Source: Pseudomonadota bacterium (GTDB lineage: Bacteria; Pseudomonadota; Gammaproteobacteria; Xanthomonadales; Xanthomonadaceae). From it: 60,658 nucleotides of DNA. The number at the start of each line of letters is the position of its first letter. Position 1 is the stretch's first letter. The notes under the pieces are model-generated. The model saw nothing but the letters and a program-made list of their open reading frames with translations, was not told the origin of the DNA and searched no databases. Location: the NCBI GenBank assembly GCA_018241125.1, contig JAFEEL010000010.1, positions 1 to 60,658 on the forward strand, written 5' to 3'. The position numbers were made by a program, and so were the translations under genes. Shown one piece after another: positions 1 to 9,903 of this stretch.

Positions 1-158
1 CCGGCGTAGGCCGTGCCCTTGCCGTTGCGCCGCAACTCGCGGCTGACCGTGCTCGGATGACAGCCGATCTCCCGCGCGCAGTCCTTCTGTGAAAACCCCG
101 CGCGGCGCAGCGCGGCAATCTGGTAACGTTGTTCCAAGGTCAGGTGTCGATAGTTCAT
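1..158 (-). CDS. IS30-family transposase, N-terminal part (cut by window edge)
   Basis: Reading the minus strand from the ATG at 158 gives a protein that begins MNYRHLTLEQRYQIAALRR and continues with a helix-turn-helix (GFSQKDCAREIG, then HPSTVSRELRRN). This is the characteristic DNA-binding N-terminus of IS30-family transposases, which bind the IS ends. Only about 52 codons lie in the window; the catalytic DDE domain would be to the left. The insertion sequence must extend past the gene start to its terminal inverted repeat, probably to about 200-215, directly against the helicase frame that follows. I cannot tell whether the complete element is intact. Confidence 0.85.
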   Translation of the reverse strand, partial: MNYRHLTLEQRYQIAALRRAGFSQKDCAREIGCHPSTVSRELRRNGKGTAYA

Positions 159-2779
159 GCGCAACTCCACTTGGCGGTGAAGCGGCGCAGGCTACGGCAC
201 CTGGCCCGCTTCAGTTCAAGGAAATTGCACTTCGCGGTTTAATCCACCATGTTGTTCTCAAACACAACTTCGTTCGAGGGTGGCTTGAGAGAAATCTGTC
301 TATCCCATCCGGACAATTCCCGGACGATGAGCAGATTGCAGCCATTGCGGCAGTCTCAGGAACCGTCCAAATCACGGCACGGGCGGGCAGCGGCAAGACC
401 ACCACGTTGATTCGGCGGGCTTGCTTCTTGATGCGCCATTGTAAGGTGCAAGCAAATCAGATCTTGTTGCTGGCTTTCAACCGTGCGGCTGTTCTGGACG
501 TGCGGAAAAAGCTGCTGCTGACCTTGTGCCCTGCCGCCGAAGGCACCGTAGCGCAGGCGATGCATGCCAGAGAACGGGTGAATCTGAAGCCTTTGGATCG
601 CGAAGTCGCGGCTGTCGACAACGCGATAGACATCCATCAAGTGGCAATGCCGAGCGTGATGACCTTCCATGCGCTTGCCTATGGCTTGGTTAATCCACAA
701 CAAACACTTTTGATCGATGGAGCGGATGGCAACGGATTCGGCTTGAGCCGGGTCTTGCAAGACGTGATAGACGATCACCTGCGTGACAACAATTGGCAGC
801 CTCGCATTCGTCAGATGATGCTCGCCCATTTTCGGCATGATTGGGAAGTGGTAGAGAATGGCGGATACGCCATTCCAGACCGCGATGCGTTACTCGCTCA
901 CCGCAGGGCGTTACAGCGCGAAACACTGCGCGGTGAGTACGTGAAATCTTTCGGTGAAAAAGTAATTGCCGACTTCTTGCTTGAGCACGGCGTGCCGTAC
1001 AAGTACGAACGCAACCATCGCTGGAGCGGATTCAACTACCGTCCCGACTTCACCCTGTTCCGCAGAGCAGGGCGAAATGCCAGTGGCGTCATCATCGAAT
1101 ACTTCGGATTGCAGGGAGAGCCTGACTATGACGAGCAGTCAGCGCGCAAGCGGGAATATTGGTCGAACAAGCCGCAATGGGACTTTTTGGAGTTTTCGCC
1201 AGCGGTTATTTTCAGGGAAGGAGTAGAGGCGTTTCGCTCCCGACTTCGTTCGGCGCTCATTCCTCTGGGCTTCGCGTGCGAGCCTCTGGCGGCTGACGTG
1301 CTTTGGGAGAAGGTGAAAAAGCGGGCGATAGGTCGGTTCACCAAGGCGATGGTCACTTTCATCGGACGCTGCCGGAAGCGTCTAGTGACACCAGAGAAGC
1401 TTGATGCCTTGATCGCCTCTCACCAGCCTGCGACAGATGCCGAGGCACAGTTCTTACCACTGGCGCGCCGATTCTACGCCGGGTATTTGCAAGCGCTGCG
1501 AGCGACGGACAGCGAGGATTTCGATGGCATCATGCAGCGGGCTATCAACGCTGTCCAAACGGGTGAAACTCTGGTGCGGCGTGGCGGCCATGTCGTATGT
1601 GATCTTGCCCGTGTCCGCTTTCTCTCGGTTGATGAGTTTCAGGACTTTTCTGAATTGTTCTATCGGCTGGTTCACGCGATTCGCAAGAGGGGTGATGGCG
1701 TGCAGTGCTTCTGCGTCGGCGACGACTGGCAAGCCATCAACGGCTTCGCCGGTTCTGACCTGAAGTATTTTCGCGAATTTACGAAGTACATGGGGGATTC
1801 GACACGACTTGCGATTACGACGAACTACCGCTCGAGCCAAGCTGTGGTGGCGGCAGGGAATGCAGTCATGGATGGGAATGGCACGTCCGCTCGTGCGCGG
1901 CCTGAGGCTCCTGCGGGGACAATTCTGTTCGCGAACATGGATGATTTCGATGCGACGCTACTTGAACAAAAAAATCATCGGGGAGACGACATAACGCCCG
2001 CGGTGTTGCGAATTGCGGCCACATCCATCGCGGCTGGACGGAGTGTCGCCGTGCTGTGTCGACGGAATACGATTCCGTGGTATGTGAATTTGGAAGGTGA
2101 TCGTAGCTTGCATGCGTACGTGGAGCGATTGCGTGGATTTTTTCCAGAGGACAGCCGCCACAAGATTTCGGTAGCTACCACGCACAAGTTCAAGGGCTTG
2201 GAACGAGACGACGTAATTGTGATCGACGCCGTTCGACGCAGCTATCCGCTCGTGCATCCGGACTGGGTCTTTTCACGAGTCCTTGGAGAATCCATCGAAC
2301 AGATCGTGGCAGAAGAACGACGCCTGTTTTACGTCGCTGTCACACGCGCCAAGGGTACCGTGATTCTGTTCGCCGACATGAAAAATGAATCTGAATTTTT
2401 GGCCGACTTGAAGGCGAAAACGACGGTGACGGTGGTCAATTGGAACGATTATGCGCCACACGACGTGGATTCAAGGCGCTATGTCATTCAGATCACGAGC
2501 AGACCGGGAATGGGCGTTCGCAACGACAACGGAGGGCTCGATCAGCCAACGTTTGTAATCAGGGAGTCGCTAAGGCTCTCTGAGTACAGGTTCCGCGGTG
2601 GCGCGAAGAAGGTTTGGGAGAAGACAGTCTCGGTCGATAATTTCGAGATCAGCAAGATCCTCAGCGAACTGTGGGTTCCCGATGCAAGTGGTATCGACGT
2701 AGTCGAATGCGACGGCGCGAATAAGGTGGTAGGAAAATGGTTGGTAGATGGCGGGGAGTTCCAAGAAGTCGCCTTCTGA
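89..2779 (+). CDS. UvrD-type SF1 helicase with embedded nuclease domain, probably 5'-disrupted by IS30
   Basis: The 896-codon frame encodes an SF1A DNA helicase. Visible motifs are Walker A ARAGSGKTTTL (about residues 97-107), motif II FLSVDEFQDF (about 511), motif III CVGDDWQAINGFAGSD (about 542), motif IV TTNYRSS (about 577), motif V ATTHKFKGLERDD (about 695) and motif VI RRLFYVAVTRAKG (about 744). Between motifs I and II sits a nuclease-like insert with GEKVIADFL (about 287), RPDFTLF (about 317) and IIEYFG (about 335), resembling a PD-(D/E)XK/Vsr-type fold. The GTG at 89 lies inside the antisense transposase, and roughly the first 40 codons are IS sequence, so the native start has probably been lost or lies further in. 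I see no convincing internal start before Walker A. GC is lower than in the neighbours, suggesting acquired DNA. The role is likely DNA repair or phage defence; the exact family is not assigned. Confidence 0.8.
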   Translation: MKTPRGAARQSGNVVPRSGVDSSCATPLGGEAAQATAPGPLQFKEIALRGLIHHVVLKHNFVRGWLERNLSIPSGQFPDDEQIAAIAAVSGTVQITARAGSGKTTTLIRRACFLMRHCKVQANQILLLAFNRAAVLDVRKKLLLTLCPAAEGTVAQAMHARERVNLKPLDREVAAVDNAIDIHQVAMPSVMTFHALAYGLVNPQQTLLIDGADGNGFGLSRVLQDVIDDHLRDNNWQPRIRQMMLAHFRHDWEVVENGGYAIPDRDALLAHRRALQRETLRGEYVKSFGEKVIADFLLEHGVPYKYERNHRWSGFNYRPDFTLFRRAGRNASGVIIEYFGLQGEPDYDEQSARKREYWSNKPQWDFLEFSPAVIFREGVEAFRSRLRSALIPLGFACEPLAADVLWEKVKKRAIGRFTKAMVTFIGRCRKRLVTPEKLDALIASHQPATDAEAQFLPLARRFYAGYLQALRATDSEDFDGIMQRAINAVQTGETLVRRGGHVVCDLARVRFLSVDEFQDFSELFYRLVHAIRKRGDGVQCFCVGDDWQAINGFAGSDLKYFREFTKYMGDSTRLAITTNYRSSQAVVAAGNAVMDGNGTSARARPEAPAGTILFANMDDFDATLLEQKNHRGDDITPAVLRIAATSIAAGRSVAVLCRRNTIPWYVNLEGDRSLHAYVERLRGFFPEDSRHKISVATTHKFKGLERDDVIVIDAVRRSYPLVHPDWVFSRVLGESIEQIVAEERRLFYVAVTRAKGTVILFADMKNESEFLADLKAKTTVTVVNWNDYAPHDVDSRRYVIQITSRPGMGVRNDNGGLDQPTFVIRESLRLSEYRFRGGAKKVWEKTVSVDNFEISKILSELWVPDASGIDVVECDGANKVVGKWLVDGGEFQEVAF

Positions 2780-2892
2780 GTTCCAAGCTCAATGCGTGAT
2801 GCCATTAGGCACCGATCCCGCCCGCTCTCACGTTGTCGCGGATTTTTAAAGCAGCACCAACCCGCGCACCTGCTGACCGCGCCCGCCGAACG

Positions 2893-3234
2893 TCAGCCTT
2901 TCGGGTGCGCGTGCCGCATCGTGTCCAGCGCCAGCAGCGAATGCGCGTAAGCGCCGCCGGCGCGCATCTCCGCGGCCACCCAGATCGCTTCCATGATCTG
3001 CGCGTCGGTCGCGCCGCGCTTGAGCGCCTCGGCGGCGTGGCCCTTGATGCAGTACGGGCACTGGGTGACGTGCGCCACCGCCACCGCGATCAACTGCTTG
3101 GTGACGTTGGGCAGGGCGCCATCGGCGAACACCGCGGCGCTGAACGCCTTGAACGCTTCCAGCGGCTTGGGTGCCAGTTCACGGCGCATGCGCGCCAGTT
3201 CGGCATCGGGTTTGGGATACATGCTCGGATCCAC
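2893..3234 (-). CDS. AhpD-like carboxymuconolactone decarboxylase family protein
   Basis: A small all-helical protein with the AhpD/CMD signature HVTQCPYCIKGH (CxxC plus nearby His). In this family the motif supports peroxidase or thiol-disulfide activity, although many members have no known substrate. I place the start at GTG 3234 because GAGGAGA lies 6 bases upstream (3241-3247), giving 113 aa. The longer ATG at 3288 sits inside a palindromic repeat (3281-3313) and has no ribosome site. An internal ATG at 3222 is also possible. The gene is co-oriented with lipA and lies about 90 bp downstream of it. Confidence 0.75.
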   Translation of the reverse strand: MDPSMYPKPDAELARMRRELAPKPLEAFKAFSAAVFADGALPNVTKQLIAVAVAHVTQCPYCIKGHAAEALKRGATDAQIMEAIWVAAEMRAGGAYAHSLLALDTMRHAHPKG

Positions 3235-3280
3235 GTGCGGTCTCCTCGATGCGTCGGTGAAAAATCCATGGCCGATGACG

Positions 3281-3313
3281 CCGTTCATGGTTCGACCGGC
3301 CCACCGCGAACGG
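3281..3313. repeat. 33-bp CCGTTC...GAACGG palindromic repeat, intergenic copy
   Basis: An imperfect palindrome starting CCGTTCATGGTTCGAC and ending CACCGCGAACGG, between the AhpD-like gene and lipA. It differs at about three positions from the copy inside soeA at 20983-21015. Every copy of this shape carries an internal CATG, which creates false ATG starts. Confidence 0.8.
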
Positions 3314-3324
3314 TATTTACCGGA

Positions 3325-4302
3325 TCACAAACCCAGATTATTGCGCTCCAGCACGCGCTCGGCGCGATAGCTCGAACGCACCAGCGGGCCGGCGACGGCT
3401 TCCACGAAGCCCTTGCCCAGCGCCAGTTCGCGGTAGGCATTGAACTGCTCGGGGGTGACGAAACGCTGTACCGGCAGGTGGTGTTGGCTCGGGCGCATGT
3501 ACTGGCCCATCGTCACCACGTCCACGTTGGCCGCGCGCATGTCGTCCAGCGCCTGTTCTATCTCTGCATCGGTTTCGCCCAGACCGAGCATCAGACTGGT
3601 CTTGGTGATGGTCTGCGGGGCGTGGCGCTTGGCGAACGCCAGCACGTCGAGAGTCTGCTCGTAGCCGGCGCGCGGATCGCGCACCGGGTGGGTGAGGCGG
3701 CGCACGGTTTCAAGATTCTGCGCGTAGGTGGCAAGACCGGCGTCGAGCACCTTGGCCACGCAATCGTGACGGCCAGCGAAATCCGGCGTGAGCGCTTCCA
3801 CCGCCGTGCTCGGCGAGCGCGCATGGATGGCGCGGATGCAGGCCGCGTAGTGCGCCGCGCCGCCGTCGGGCAGATCGTCGCGGTCCACCGAGGTCAGCAC
3901 TACGTAGTGCAGGCCCATCAGCGCCACCGCGTCGGCGACTTGTGCCGGTTCCAGCGGGTCCAGCCAGCCGTTCGGGTTGCCGGTATCGACCGAGCAGAAC
4001 TTGCAGGCGCGCGTGCACACCGAGCCCATCAACATCAAGGTGGCGGTGCCGCGACCCCAGCACTCGGCGAGGTTCGGGCACTTGGATTCGGCGCACACCG
4101 TGTTGAGCTTGTGCGTGCGCACGATGTCGCGGATGGACTCGTAGCCGGCACCGGATGGCAGCTTGACGCGCAGCCACGGCGGCTTGCGATCCACGTCGGG
4201 CACGCCGGTGACCGCGTTGGGCTTTTGCCCGCCCTTGATCGCGCGGGTGCCTTGCGGGCTGGTGAACTTGGTGCCGTCGGGGACTTGCGGAACGCTGGAC
4301 AT
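3325..4302 (-). CDS. lipA: Lipoyl synthase
   Basis: 325 aa. A radical-SAM enzyme that inserts two sulfurs into octanoyl groups on lipoyl domains of 2-oxoacid dehydrogenases and the glycine cleavage system. It shows the auxiliary cluster motif [12 protein letters not shown], the radical-SAM motif CTRACKFC, and the conserved [15 protein letters not shown] and GLGETDAEI segments. The C-terminal RSSYRAE includes the RSSY serine typical of LipA. Length is normal for the family. lipB, its usual partner, is not beside it; an AhpD-like gene follows. A TAGAAT -10-like box sits at 4333-4338 (minus strand), about 30 bp before the start. Confidence 0.97.
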   Translation of the reverse strand: MSSVPQVPDGTKFTSPQGTRAIKGGQKPNAVTGVPDVDRKPPWLRVKLPSGAGYESIRDIVRTHKLNTVCAESKCPNLAECWGRGTATLMLMGSVCTRACKFCSVDTGNPNGWLDPLEPAQVADAVALMGLHYVVLTSVDRDDLPDGGAAHYAACIRAIHARSPSTAVEALTPDFAGRHDCVAKVLDAGLATYAQNLETVRRLTHPVRDPRAGYEQTLDVLAFAKRHAPQTITKTSLMLGLGETDAEIEQALDDMRAANVDVVTMGQYMRPSQHHLPVQRFVTPEQFNAYRELALGKGFVEAVAGPLVRSSYRAERVLERNNLGL

Positions 4303-4381
4303 GGTGTGGCTTGCGGCGCTGGAAAGACCGTCATTCTAACGCGCGCGGCCCTAGTGGCCTTGAGTGGCCGTCGCGGCTGTT

Positions 4382-4490
4382 GTGGGAGGGCCTTCCAGGT
4401 CCGACTGTACTATCAATAATTGTTGTCGCGGCTGGAAGCCGCTCCCACAGAAGCCGCTCCCACGAGCCGCTCCCACGAGCCGCTCTCACA
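4382..4490. repeat. REP-like palindrome pair with 13-bp tandem decay, in a 304-bp gap
   Basis: The lipA to S10 peptidase gap (4303-4606) holds a REP unit: GTGGGAGGGCCTTCCAGGTC facing GTCGCGGCTGGAAGCCGC, followed by about three degenerate tandem AGCCGCTCCCACG words. The same family recurs near 10901, 25348 and 46248. Apart from the lipA promoter region I see nothing else in the gap. Confidence 0.8.
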
Positions 4491-4606
4491 CAAGCCGGGG
4501 CAGGACTTCCGGCACTGTCGGGGCGGGCGTGATTGCGGCCCACTGCACGCTTCCCGACGCCTGCTCACGGCGCCTGATCCATCCATCCGTCCTGCGAGGA
4601 GTGCCC

Positions 4607-6241
4607 ATGACCCGGCGCGCGAACCTGCTCACCGCCCTGCTGTTGCCTGCCGTGCTGCTGTCGGCACCGTTGTGCGCACAAGACCGTCCCGATGGCGACG
4701 GCCCTCCGGGCGGCGGCGGACCGGGCGGCAAATCGGCGGCGGCGGTGTATCAGGATCGCGTGGCCAAGGAAGTGGGTGATGCGTGGACCAGCCCGCCGGT
4801 GGCCGAGCGCGACGTGTCCACCGCGCATTCGATCACCGCTGGCGGGCGCACGCTGAACTACCACGCCCACGCCGGCACCATCACCTTGCGCGACGCCGAG
4901 TCCAAGCCGGTCGCCAGCGTGTTCTATACCGCCTACACGCTCGACGGCGCCAACCCATCCACGCGCCCGCTGACCTTCTTCTGGAACGGCGGCCCGGGCT
5001 CGTCGACGATCTGGCTGCGCATGGGTTCGTTCGGGCCGATGCGCGTGCAGACCACCAGCCCGGAAACCATCCGCCCGGCACCCTACGCCTTCGGCCCCAA
5101 CGCCGACACCTTGCTCGACAAGACCGACATGGTGTTCATCGACATGATCGGCACCGGCTACTCGCGCCCGCTCGGCGACGCCAAGGCCAAGCAGTTCTGG
5201 GGCGTGGACGAGGACGCCGACGCCTTCGCCAAGACCATCATGCGCTGGACGACCAAGTTCAGTCGCTGGTCGAGCCCGAAGTTCCTGTTCGGCGAAAGCT
5301 ACGGCACCACCCGCGCGGCCGCCGTGGCCTACCAGTTGCAAGATCGCGGCATGGCGCTCAACGGCGTGGTGTTGCTGTCGTCGATCCTCAACTACGGCAT
5401 CGAGCAATCCGGCTACGACCAGGGCTACGTCAGCTACCTGCCCAGCTACGCGGCCACCGCGTGGTACCACCACAAGCTGGCCAATCGCCCGGCGGAACTG
5501 GCGCCGTTCCTTGAGCAGGTGCGGCAGTTCGCCGCCGGCCCGTATGCGCAGGCGCTGGCGAAGGGCCAGAACCTCACGCCGGCCGAAACCGACGCCATCG
5601 CCAACCAGATGTCGGCCTACATCGGCATCTCGCCCGAGTACATCAAGCGCGCCAACCTGCGCGTGGACTTGGGCCGCTTCGAGAAAGAACTGCTGCGCGA
5701 TCAGCGCCTGACCGTGGGGCGCTTCGACTCGCGCTACACCGGCGTGGATGCCGACGCGGCCGGCGAGAATCCGGACTACGACGCCTCCGATACGGCGATC
5801 TCCGGTGCCTTCATCGCCACCTTCAGCGACTACATCGTGCGCGATCTGGGCTACAAGACCGACATGCCGTATCTGGTGGCGGCCTATGGCAGCAGCGGCT
5901 TCGAATGGGACTTCAAGCACCGCGCGCCCGGTGGCTGGGAGCGCCAGAACAACCCCGACGTGGCGGTGGATCTGGCCGCGGCGATGCGTACCAATCCCTA
6001 CCTGCACGTGCTCTCGCTCAACGGCTACTACGACATGGCCACGCCGTTCTTCGCCACCGAGTACGACATCGCGCACATGATGCTCGAACCGGCGCAGAAG
6101 CAGAACCTGGAGTTCCGCTACTACCCGTCCGGGCACATGATCTACCTCAACCCCGACGCCCTGCACCAGTTGCACGCCGACCTGGCTTCGTTCTACGACC
6201 GCACGGTGGATGCGGCAATGCCGGCCAAGGGGCACCGCTAG
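4607..6241 (+). CDS. Serine carboxypeptidase, S10 family, exported
   Basis: 544 aa from the ATG at 4607, which has GAGGAG about 7 bases upstream. The frame remains open for 81 codons further, but only over repeat sequence. An N-terminal signal peptide (LLTALLLPAVLLSAPLCA) precedes a Gly/Pro-rich stretch. S10 features are WNGGPGSS (about residue 126), the nucleophile in GESYGTT (Ser about 231), Asp in NGYYDMATPF (about 477) and His in PSGHMIY (about 509). The family removes C-terminal residues from peptides, often at acidic pH; in this lineage the proteins are predicted periplasmic or secreted. It stands alone, convergent with ctaB. Confidence 0.9.
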   Translation: MTRRANLLTALLLPAVLLSAPLCAQDRPDGDGPPGGGGPGGKSAAAVYQDRVAKEVGDAWTSPPVAERDVSTAHSITAGGRTLNYHAHAGTITLRDAESKPVASVFYTAYTLDGANPSTRPLTFFWNGGPGSSTIWLRMGSFGPMRVQTTSPETIRPAPYAFGPNADTLLDKTDMVFIDMIGTGYSRPLGDAKAKQFWGVDEDADAFAKTIMRWTTKFSRWSSPKFLFGESYGTTRAAAVAYQLQDRGMALNGVVLLSSILNYGIEQSGYDQGYVSYLPSYAATAWYHHKLANRPAELAPFLEQVRQFAAGPYAQALAKGQNLTPAETDAIANQMSAYIGISPEYIKRANLRVDLGRFEKELLRDQRLTVGRFDSRYTGVDADAAGENPDYDASDTAISGAFIATFSDYIVRDLGYKTDMPYLVAAYGSSGFEWDFKHRAPGGWERQNNPDVAVDLAAAMRTNPYLHVLSLNGYYDMATPFFATEYDIAHMMLEPAQKQNLEFRYYPSGHMIYLNPDALHQLHADLASFYDRTVDAAMPAKGHR

Positions 6242-6300
6242 GCGCGCTGGACGGGCCAGCTATCGGCGCGCGGCGCATCGACGCGGCGCGCCGCGCCGCT

Positions 6301-7242
6301 TCAGCCCACCCGCTGCCAGGCCATCGCGGTGGCGCCGGTCGGCGGCAGCAGCCAGTGGTCGGCCAGCAGGAAGGCGAACAGCGCCATCAGGTAGATGATC
6401 GAATAGCGGAACATGTCCATCGCGAACAGCTCGCCGGGCGGCTTGAGCATGCGTACGGCGTAGTACACGAACACCGCGTCGAGCACCAGCGCGCCGCCGA
6501 GGTAAAACGCCCCGCTCATGCCGGTCGCCCACGGCAGCACCGTCACCACGGTCAACATGAGGGTGTAGAGCAGGATTTGCCAACGGGTGAACTCCACGCC
6601 GTGCGTCACCGGCAGCATCGGCACCATGGCGCGGGCGTAGTCGTCGCGGCGGAAGATCGCCAGCGCCCAGAAATGCGGCGGCGTCCACACGAAGATGATC
6701 AGCACCAGCAGCAATGCGTACGGGTGCAGTTGATCGGTGACCGCCACCCAGCCCAGCGCCGGCGGCGCGGCGCCGGCCAAGCCGCCGATGACGATGTTCT
6801 GCGGGGTGGCGCGCTTGAGGAAGGCGGTGTAGATCACCGCGTAGCCGATCATCGAGGCGAACGTCAGCGCGGCCGTGAGCAGGTTCACCCACACCGCTAG
6901 GATCGCCATCGAGGCCGCTGCCAGCGCCAGCGCGAACATCAGGGCCTGGCGCGGCGCGATCTGCCCGACCACGATCGGCCGCCACGACGTACGCGTCATT
7001 TTCGCGTCGATGCGCGCATCGAGCAGTTGGTTGATCGCCGCCGCCGAGGCCGCGGCCAGCCAGATGCCGAAAAAGCCGAGCACGGCCGTGCGCAGCGGCG
7101 GCAAGTGCGGTGGCGGAATGGGCGCGCCGGGCGGCGGATCGGTACGCGCCAGCAGCATGCCGATCAGGGCGGTGAACACGATCAGCGCCACCACCCGCGG
7201 CTTGGTGAGCTGCCAGTATTGGCGCAGGGTCGATGCGCTCAT
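6301..7242 (-). CDS. ctaB: Protoheme IX farnesyltransferase (heme O synthase)
   Basis: 313 aa, start [19 protein letters not shown] polytopic inner-membrane prenyltransferase of the UbiA superfamily that attaches farnesyl to heme B to make heme O. It has the conserved N-terminal LTKPRVV, the Asp-rich [15 protein letters not shown] and the second loop [16 protein letters not shown] type motif (here [13 protein letters not shown]). The start ATG overlaps the ctaA stop as ATGA (7239-7242), so the two genes are translationally coupled. The longer frame upstream overlaps ctaA and is not real. Together with ctaA it supplies heme A for aa3 oxidases; the oxidase structural genes are not in this window. 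Also called cyoE. Confidence 0.95.
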   Translation of the reverse strand: MSASTLRQYWQLTKPRVVALIVFTALIGMLLARTDPPPGAPIPPPHLPPLRTAVLGFFGIWLAAASAAAINQLLDARIDAKMTRTSWRPIVVGQIAPRQALMFALALAAASMAILAVWVNLLTAALTFASMIGYAVIYTAFLKRATPQNIVIGGLAGAAPPALGWVAVTDQLHPYALLLVLIIFVWTPPHFWALAIFRRDDYARAMVPMLPVTHGVEFTRWQILLYTLMLTVVTVLPWATGMSGAFYLGGALVLDAVFVYYAVRMLKPPGELFAMDMFRYSIIYLMALFAFLLADHWLLPPTGATAMAWQRVG

Positions 7243-8393
7243 GCCGATCGTTCCGGCACGCCATCGGGCGGGCGCAGACGCGCCAGCAAGCTGACCACGG
7301 TGAACAGCAGCAACGCCGCGCCGGCGTTGTGCGCCACCGCCACCGGCAGCGGCAGGTTGAACATCACGTTGGCGATGCCAAGGCTCACCTGCGCCAGCAG
7401 CAGCACCAACAGCAGCCCGCCCCAGCCGCGCACGCTGGGCGTGCGCAGCAGGCGGATGGCGACCGCGCCCAAGTGCCCGAGCACGAGCAAGGCGACGATG
7501 CGGTGGGTCTCCTGGATCGCGATGCGCGCCGGGTTGGCGAGCACGCCGCCGCTGTAGTCCACGCCGAAGCCACGCCAGAGCACGAAGCCTTGATGGAAAT
7601 CCATCTGCGGCCACCAGTGATTCAGGCAGGTCGGAAATTGCGCGCCGCAGGCCCACGCTGCGTAGTTGGCCGACGTCCAGCCGCCGAGCGCGAGTTGCAC
7701 CACCAGCAATCCGAATCCAATCCATAACAGGCGGCGCAGCTTGGGCGCGGTCGCCAGCGTCAGCCGCGCGCCCGGCGTGGCCTGCCACGCCAGCGCGACC
7801 AGCAGGGCAAACGTCGCCAGGCCGCCCAGCAGGTGGCCCATCACCACGATCGGCATCACCAGCCAGGTCACCGTCCACTGCCCGAGCAGCGCCTGGAAGA
7901 TCACCATCGCCAGCGCCAGCGCACCCAGCCGCGCGCAGGTGTCCTTGCCCGAACGCAGCGCGATCTTGAGCAGGATCAACTCACCCGATGCCGCCGCAAC
8001 GCCGGCGGCGACGTGCACCCCGCGCATGTATGCATACACCGACAAACCCACCGCGATGCTGGCGGTGGCCACCTCGACGATGCCGTTGCGCCGCCGGCGC
8101 ACCGCCAGCAGGGCCAACGCCAGCACCAGCACGCCCAGCGTGCCGGCGAGCATGCGGTGCACCTGTTCGCGCCACGCCAGCGCGCTTTCGTACGGCCGGC
8201 CGGGGAACGCCTGATCGGCGCGCGCCACGTCGTGCGCCTGCGTGGGCCACGCGGCGTGGCCATAGCAGGTGGGCCAGTCCGGGCAGCTCAGGCCGGCTTG
8301 CGACAAGCGAACGAAGGCACCGAACACGATCACGCACAGGGCGAAAGCGGCGGCCAGCCAGGCCAGCCGGTGGAAGTGGCGGTGCGGGGTCAT
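7239..8393 (-). CDS. ctaA: Heme A synthase (COX15/CtaA)
   Basis: 384 aa, eight predicted membrane segments. It oxidises heme O to heme A at the C8 methyl. The first helix and loop read [22 protein letters not shown], typical of COX15/CtaA, and paired heme-ligand histidines are seen in [10 protein letters not shown] and later [10 protein letters not shown] and [10 protein letters not shown]. The length fits the proteobacterial COX15 type. It is the first gene of a two-gene ctaA-ctaB operon and is divergent from the diguanylate cyclase gene across a 184-bp gap. Confidence 0.95.
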   Translation of the reverse strand: MTPHRHFHRLAWLAAAFALCVIVFGAFVRLSQAGLSCPDWPTCYGHAAWPTQAHDVARADQAFPGRPYESALAWREQVHRMLAGTLGVLVLALALLAVRRRRNGIVEVATASIAVGLSVYAYMRGVHVAAGVAAASGELILLKIALRSGKDTCARLGALALAMVIFQALLGQWTVTWLVMPIVVMGHLLGGLATFALLVALAWQATPGARLTLATAPKLRRLLWIGFGLLVVQLALGGWTSANYAAWACGAQFPTCLNHWWPQMDFHQGFVLWRGFGVDYSGGVLANPARIAIQETHRIVALLVLGHLGAVAIRLLRTPSVRGWGGLLLVLLLAQVSLGIANVMFNLPLPVAVAHNAGAALLLFTVVSLLARLRPPDGVPERSA

Positions 8394-8577
8394 GCGGGCA
8401 TTTTACCCGTCACGGTGGCCATGTTTGGTGAGCAACCACGCGCCCCTGCGCCCCGAGGCGGGGAAAAGCGTGTGTCCGAGGCTGCCGAGAGCCACGCAAA
8501 TGCGCCATCATGGCAACCGACCCGAGGGCCACGATGCGTGGCTCGGGGATCTTCGAGGCGCGAGGAACATTGCGAGC

Positions 8578-9891
8578 ATGTCCACATCGGAACCGCCATC
8601 GTCCGCTGCGTCGTTCGACCCGTTCCGCGCGCTGCTGGACGAAGTCGGCGCGTTCGTCTACACCACCGACCGCCAAGGCCGCTACACCTATGCCAACCGT
8701 CTGGTGCTGGAGTTGCTCGGCGGGCACGCATTGGAATATGTGCTGGGCAAGGACATCAGCCATTTCTTCGGCGAGACAGGCAACGCCGCCTTGCGCGAAA
8801 CCGACCGACGGGTGCTGGAAGACGGTGAAACCCTGGTGCGCGAGGAGACCAACCTGATCGCCGCCACCGGCGAGCTGCGCACCTACTGGTCCACCAAGAA
8901 GCCGCTGCGCGATGCGACCGGCGCCATCGTCGGGCTGCTGGGCATCTCCCACGACATCACCGAGAAAAAGCGCCTGGAAGACACGGTGCGCGAGCAGAAC
9001 GCGATGCTCGACGCGATCCTGGAAAACGTCGACGCGCTGGTGTACGTCAAGGGCGCCGACCGGCGTTTTCGTTACGCCAACCAACGCACCGCCAGTGCTT
9101 TCGGCCTGCCAGTGGAGCGCATCGTCGGGGCGCTCGACAGCGAGCTGATGCCGGTCGAGGCCGCCGATCGCTTCTGGGAAAAGGATCGGCGAATCCTCGC
9201 CACCGGCGAACGTTGGGCCGGCGAGGAGACCTTGTTCGATGCCACCGGCAAGATGCATCACTACTGGAGCGTCGTGGCGCCGCTGCTGACACCCAATGGG
9301 CGGCCGGCAGTGGTTGGTTTGAGTACCGACATCACCGAGCTGCACGAGCTGAAAGAAGAACTGCGCCGGCAGGCGACCACCGATGGTCTGACCGGGATCG
9401 CCAACCGCCGCAGTTTTCTGGCGCAGGCCGAGCGCGAGTTCGCGCGCAGCCGTCGCCACGGCACCGCGCTGAGCTTGATCGCCATCGACATCGATCACTT
9501 CAAGCGCATCAACGACGAACTCGGGCATCCGACCGGCGACCGCGTGCTGCGCGAGTTCGCCGCCGCAGTCGCCGCGACCTTGCGTAGTGTGGACTTGTTC
9601 GCGCGTACCGGCGGCGAGGAGTTCTGCATCCTGTTGCCCGATACCGACGGCGAACAAGCCACGGTCACCGCGCAGCGCGTACGTGAGCTGGCGCACTCGG
9701 TGGTCGTCGATCCAGTGCAGGCGGATTGGTGCTTGCACCTGAGCGCCGGCGTGGCCAGCTTGCGCGCCGGCGATGACGGTTTCGAACAGCTGTTTGCGCG
9801 TGCCGATCGGGCGCTGTACGCGGCCAAGCGACAGGGGCGCGACCGCGTGAACCGGTCGGGCGACGACGAGAATGCTTCGTCAGCCCGCTGA
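8578..9891 (+). CDS. PAS-PAS-GGDEF diguanylate cyclase
   Basis: 437 aa. Two PAS domains (about residues 15-125 and 140-260, each closed by a DIT motif: SHDITEKKR, STDITELHE) are followed by a GGDEF domain. The active site is GGEEF, in ARTGGEEFCILLPD, and an intact inhibitory I-site RSVD lies exactly five residues upstream, so the protein is likely an active, product-inhibited c-di-GMP synthase. No membrane segment is seen, so sensing is probably cytoplasmic. The start ATG at 8578 has a CGAGGAA site upstream; the frame extends 103 codons further but without PAS-like sequence. Confidence 0.92.
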   Translation: MSTSEPPSSAASFDPFRALLDEVGAFVYTTDRQGRYTYANRLVLELLGGHALEYVLGKDISHFFGETGNAALRETDRRVLEDGETLVREETNLIAATGELRTYWSTKKPLRDATGAIVGLLGISHDITEKKRLEDTVREQNAMLDAILENVDALVYVKGADRRFRYANQRTASAFGLPVERIVGALDSELMPVEAADRFWEKDRRILATGERWAGEETLFDATGKMHHYWSVVAPLLTPNGRPAVVGLSTDITELHELKEELRRQATTDGLTGIANRRSFLAQAEREFARSRRHGTALSLIAIDIDHFKRINDELGHPTGDRVLREFAAAVAATLRSVDLFARTGGEEFCILLPDTDGEQATVTAQRVRELAHSVVVDPVQADWCLHLSAGVASLRAGDDGFEQLFARADRALYAAKRQGRDRVNRSGDDENASSAR

Positions 9892-9903
9892 GCCAACGCC
9901 GCT

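Noticed and set aside
945-1110. A stand-alone Vsr mismatch endonuclease
   Set aside because: The nuclease-like residues are an insert within the helicase frame, without a separate gene start.
4565-6235. 556-codon minus-strand frame over the S10 peptidase
   Set aside because: Shadow frame; the plus strand has the complete catalytic triad.
8269-8577. Longer N-terminus for the PAS-PAS-GGDEF cyclase
   Set aside because: The extra 103 codons overlap the ctaA start region on the other strand and have no PAS-like sequence; ATG 8578 has a ribosome site.
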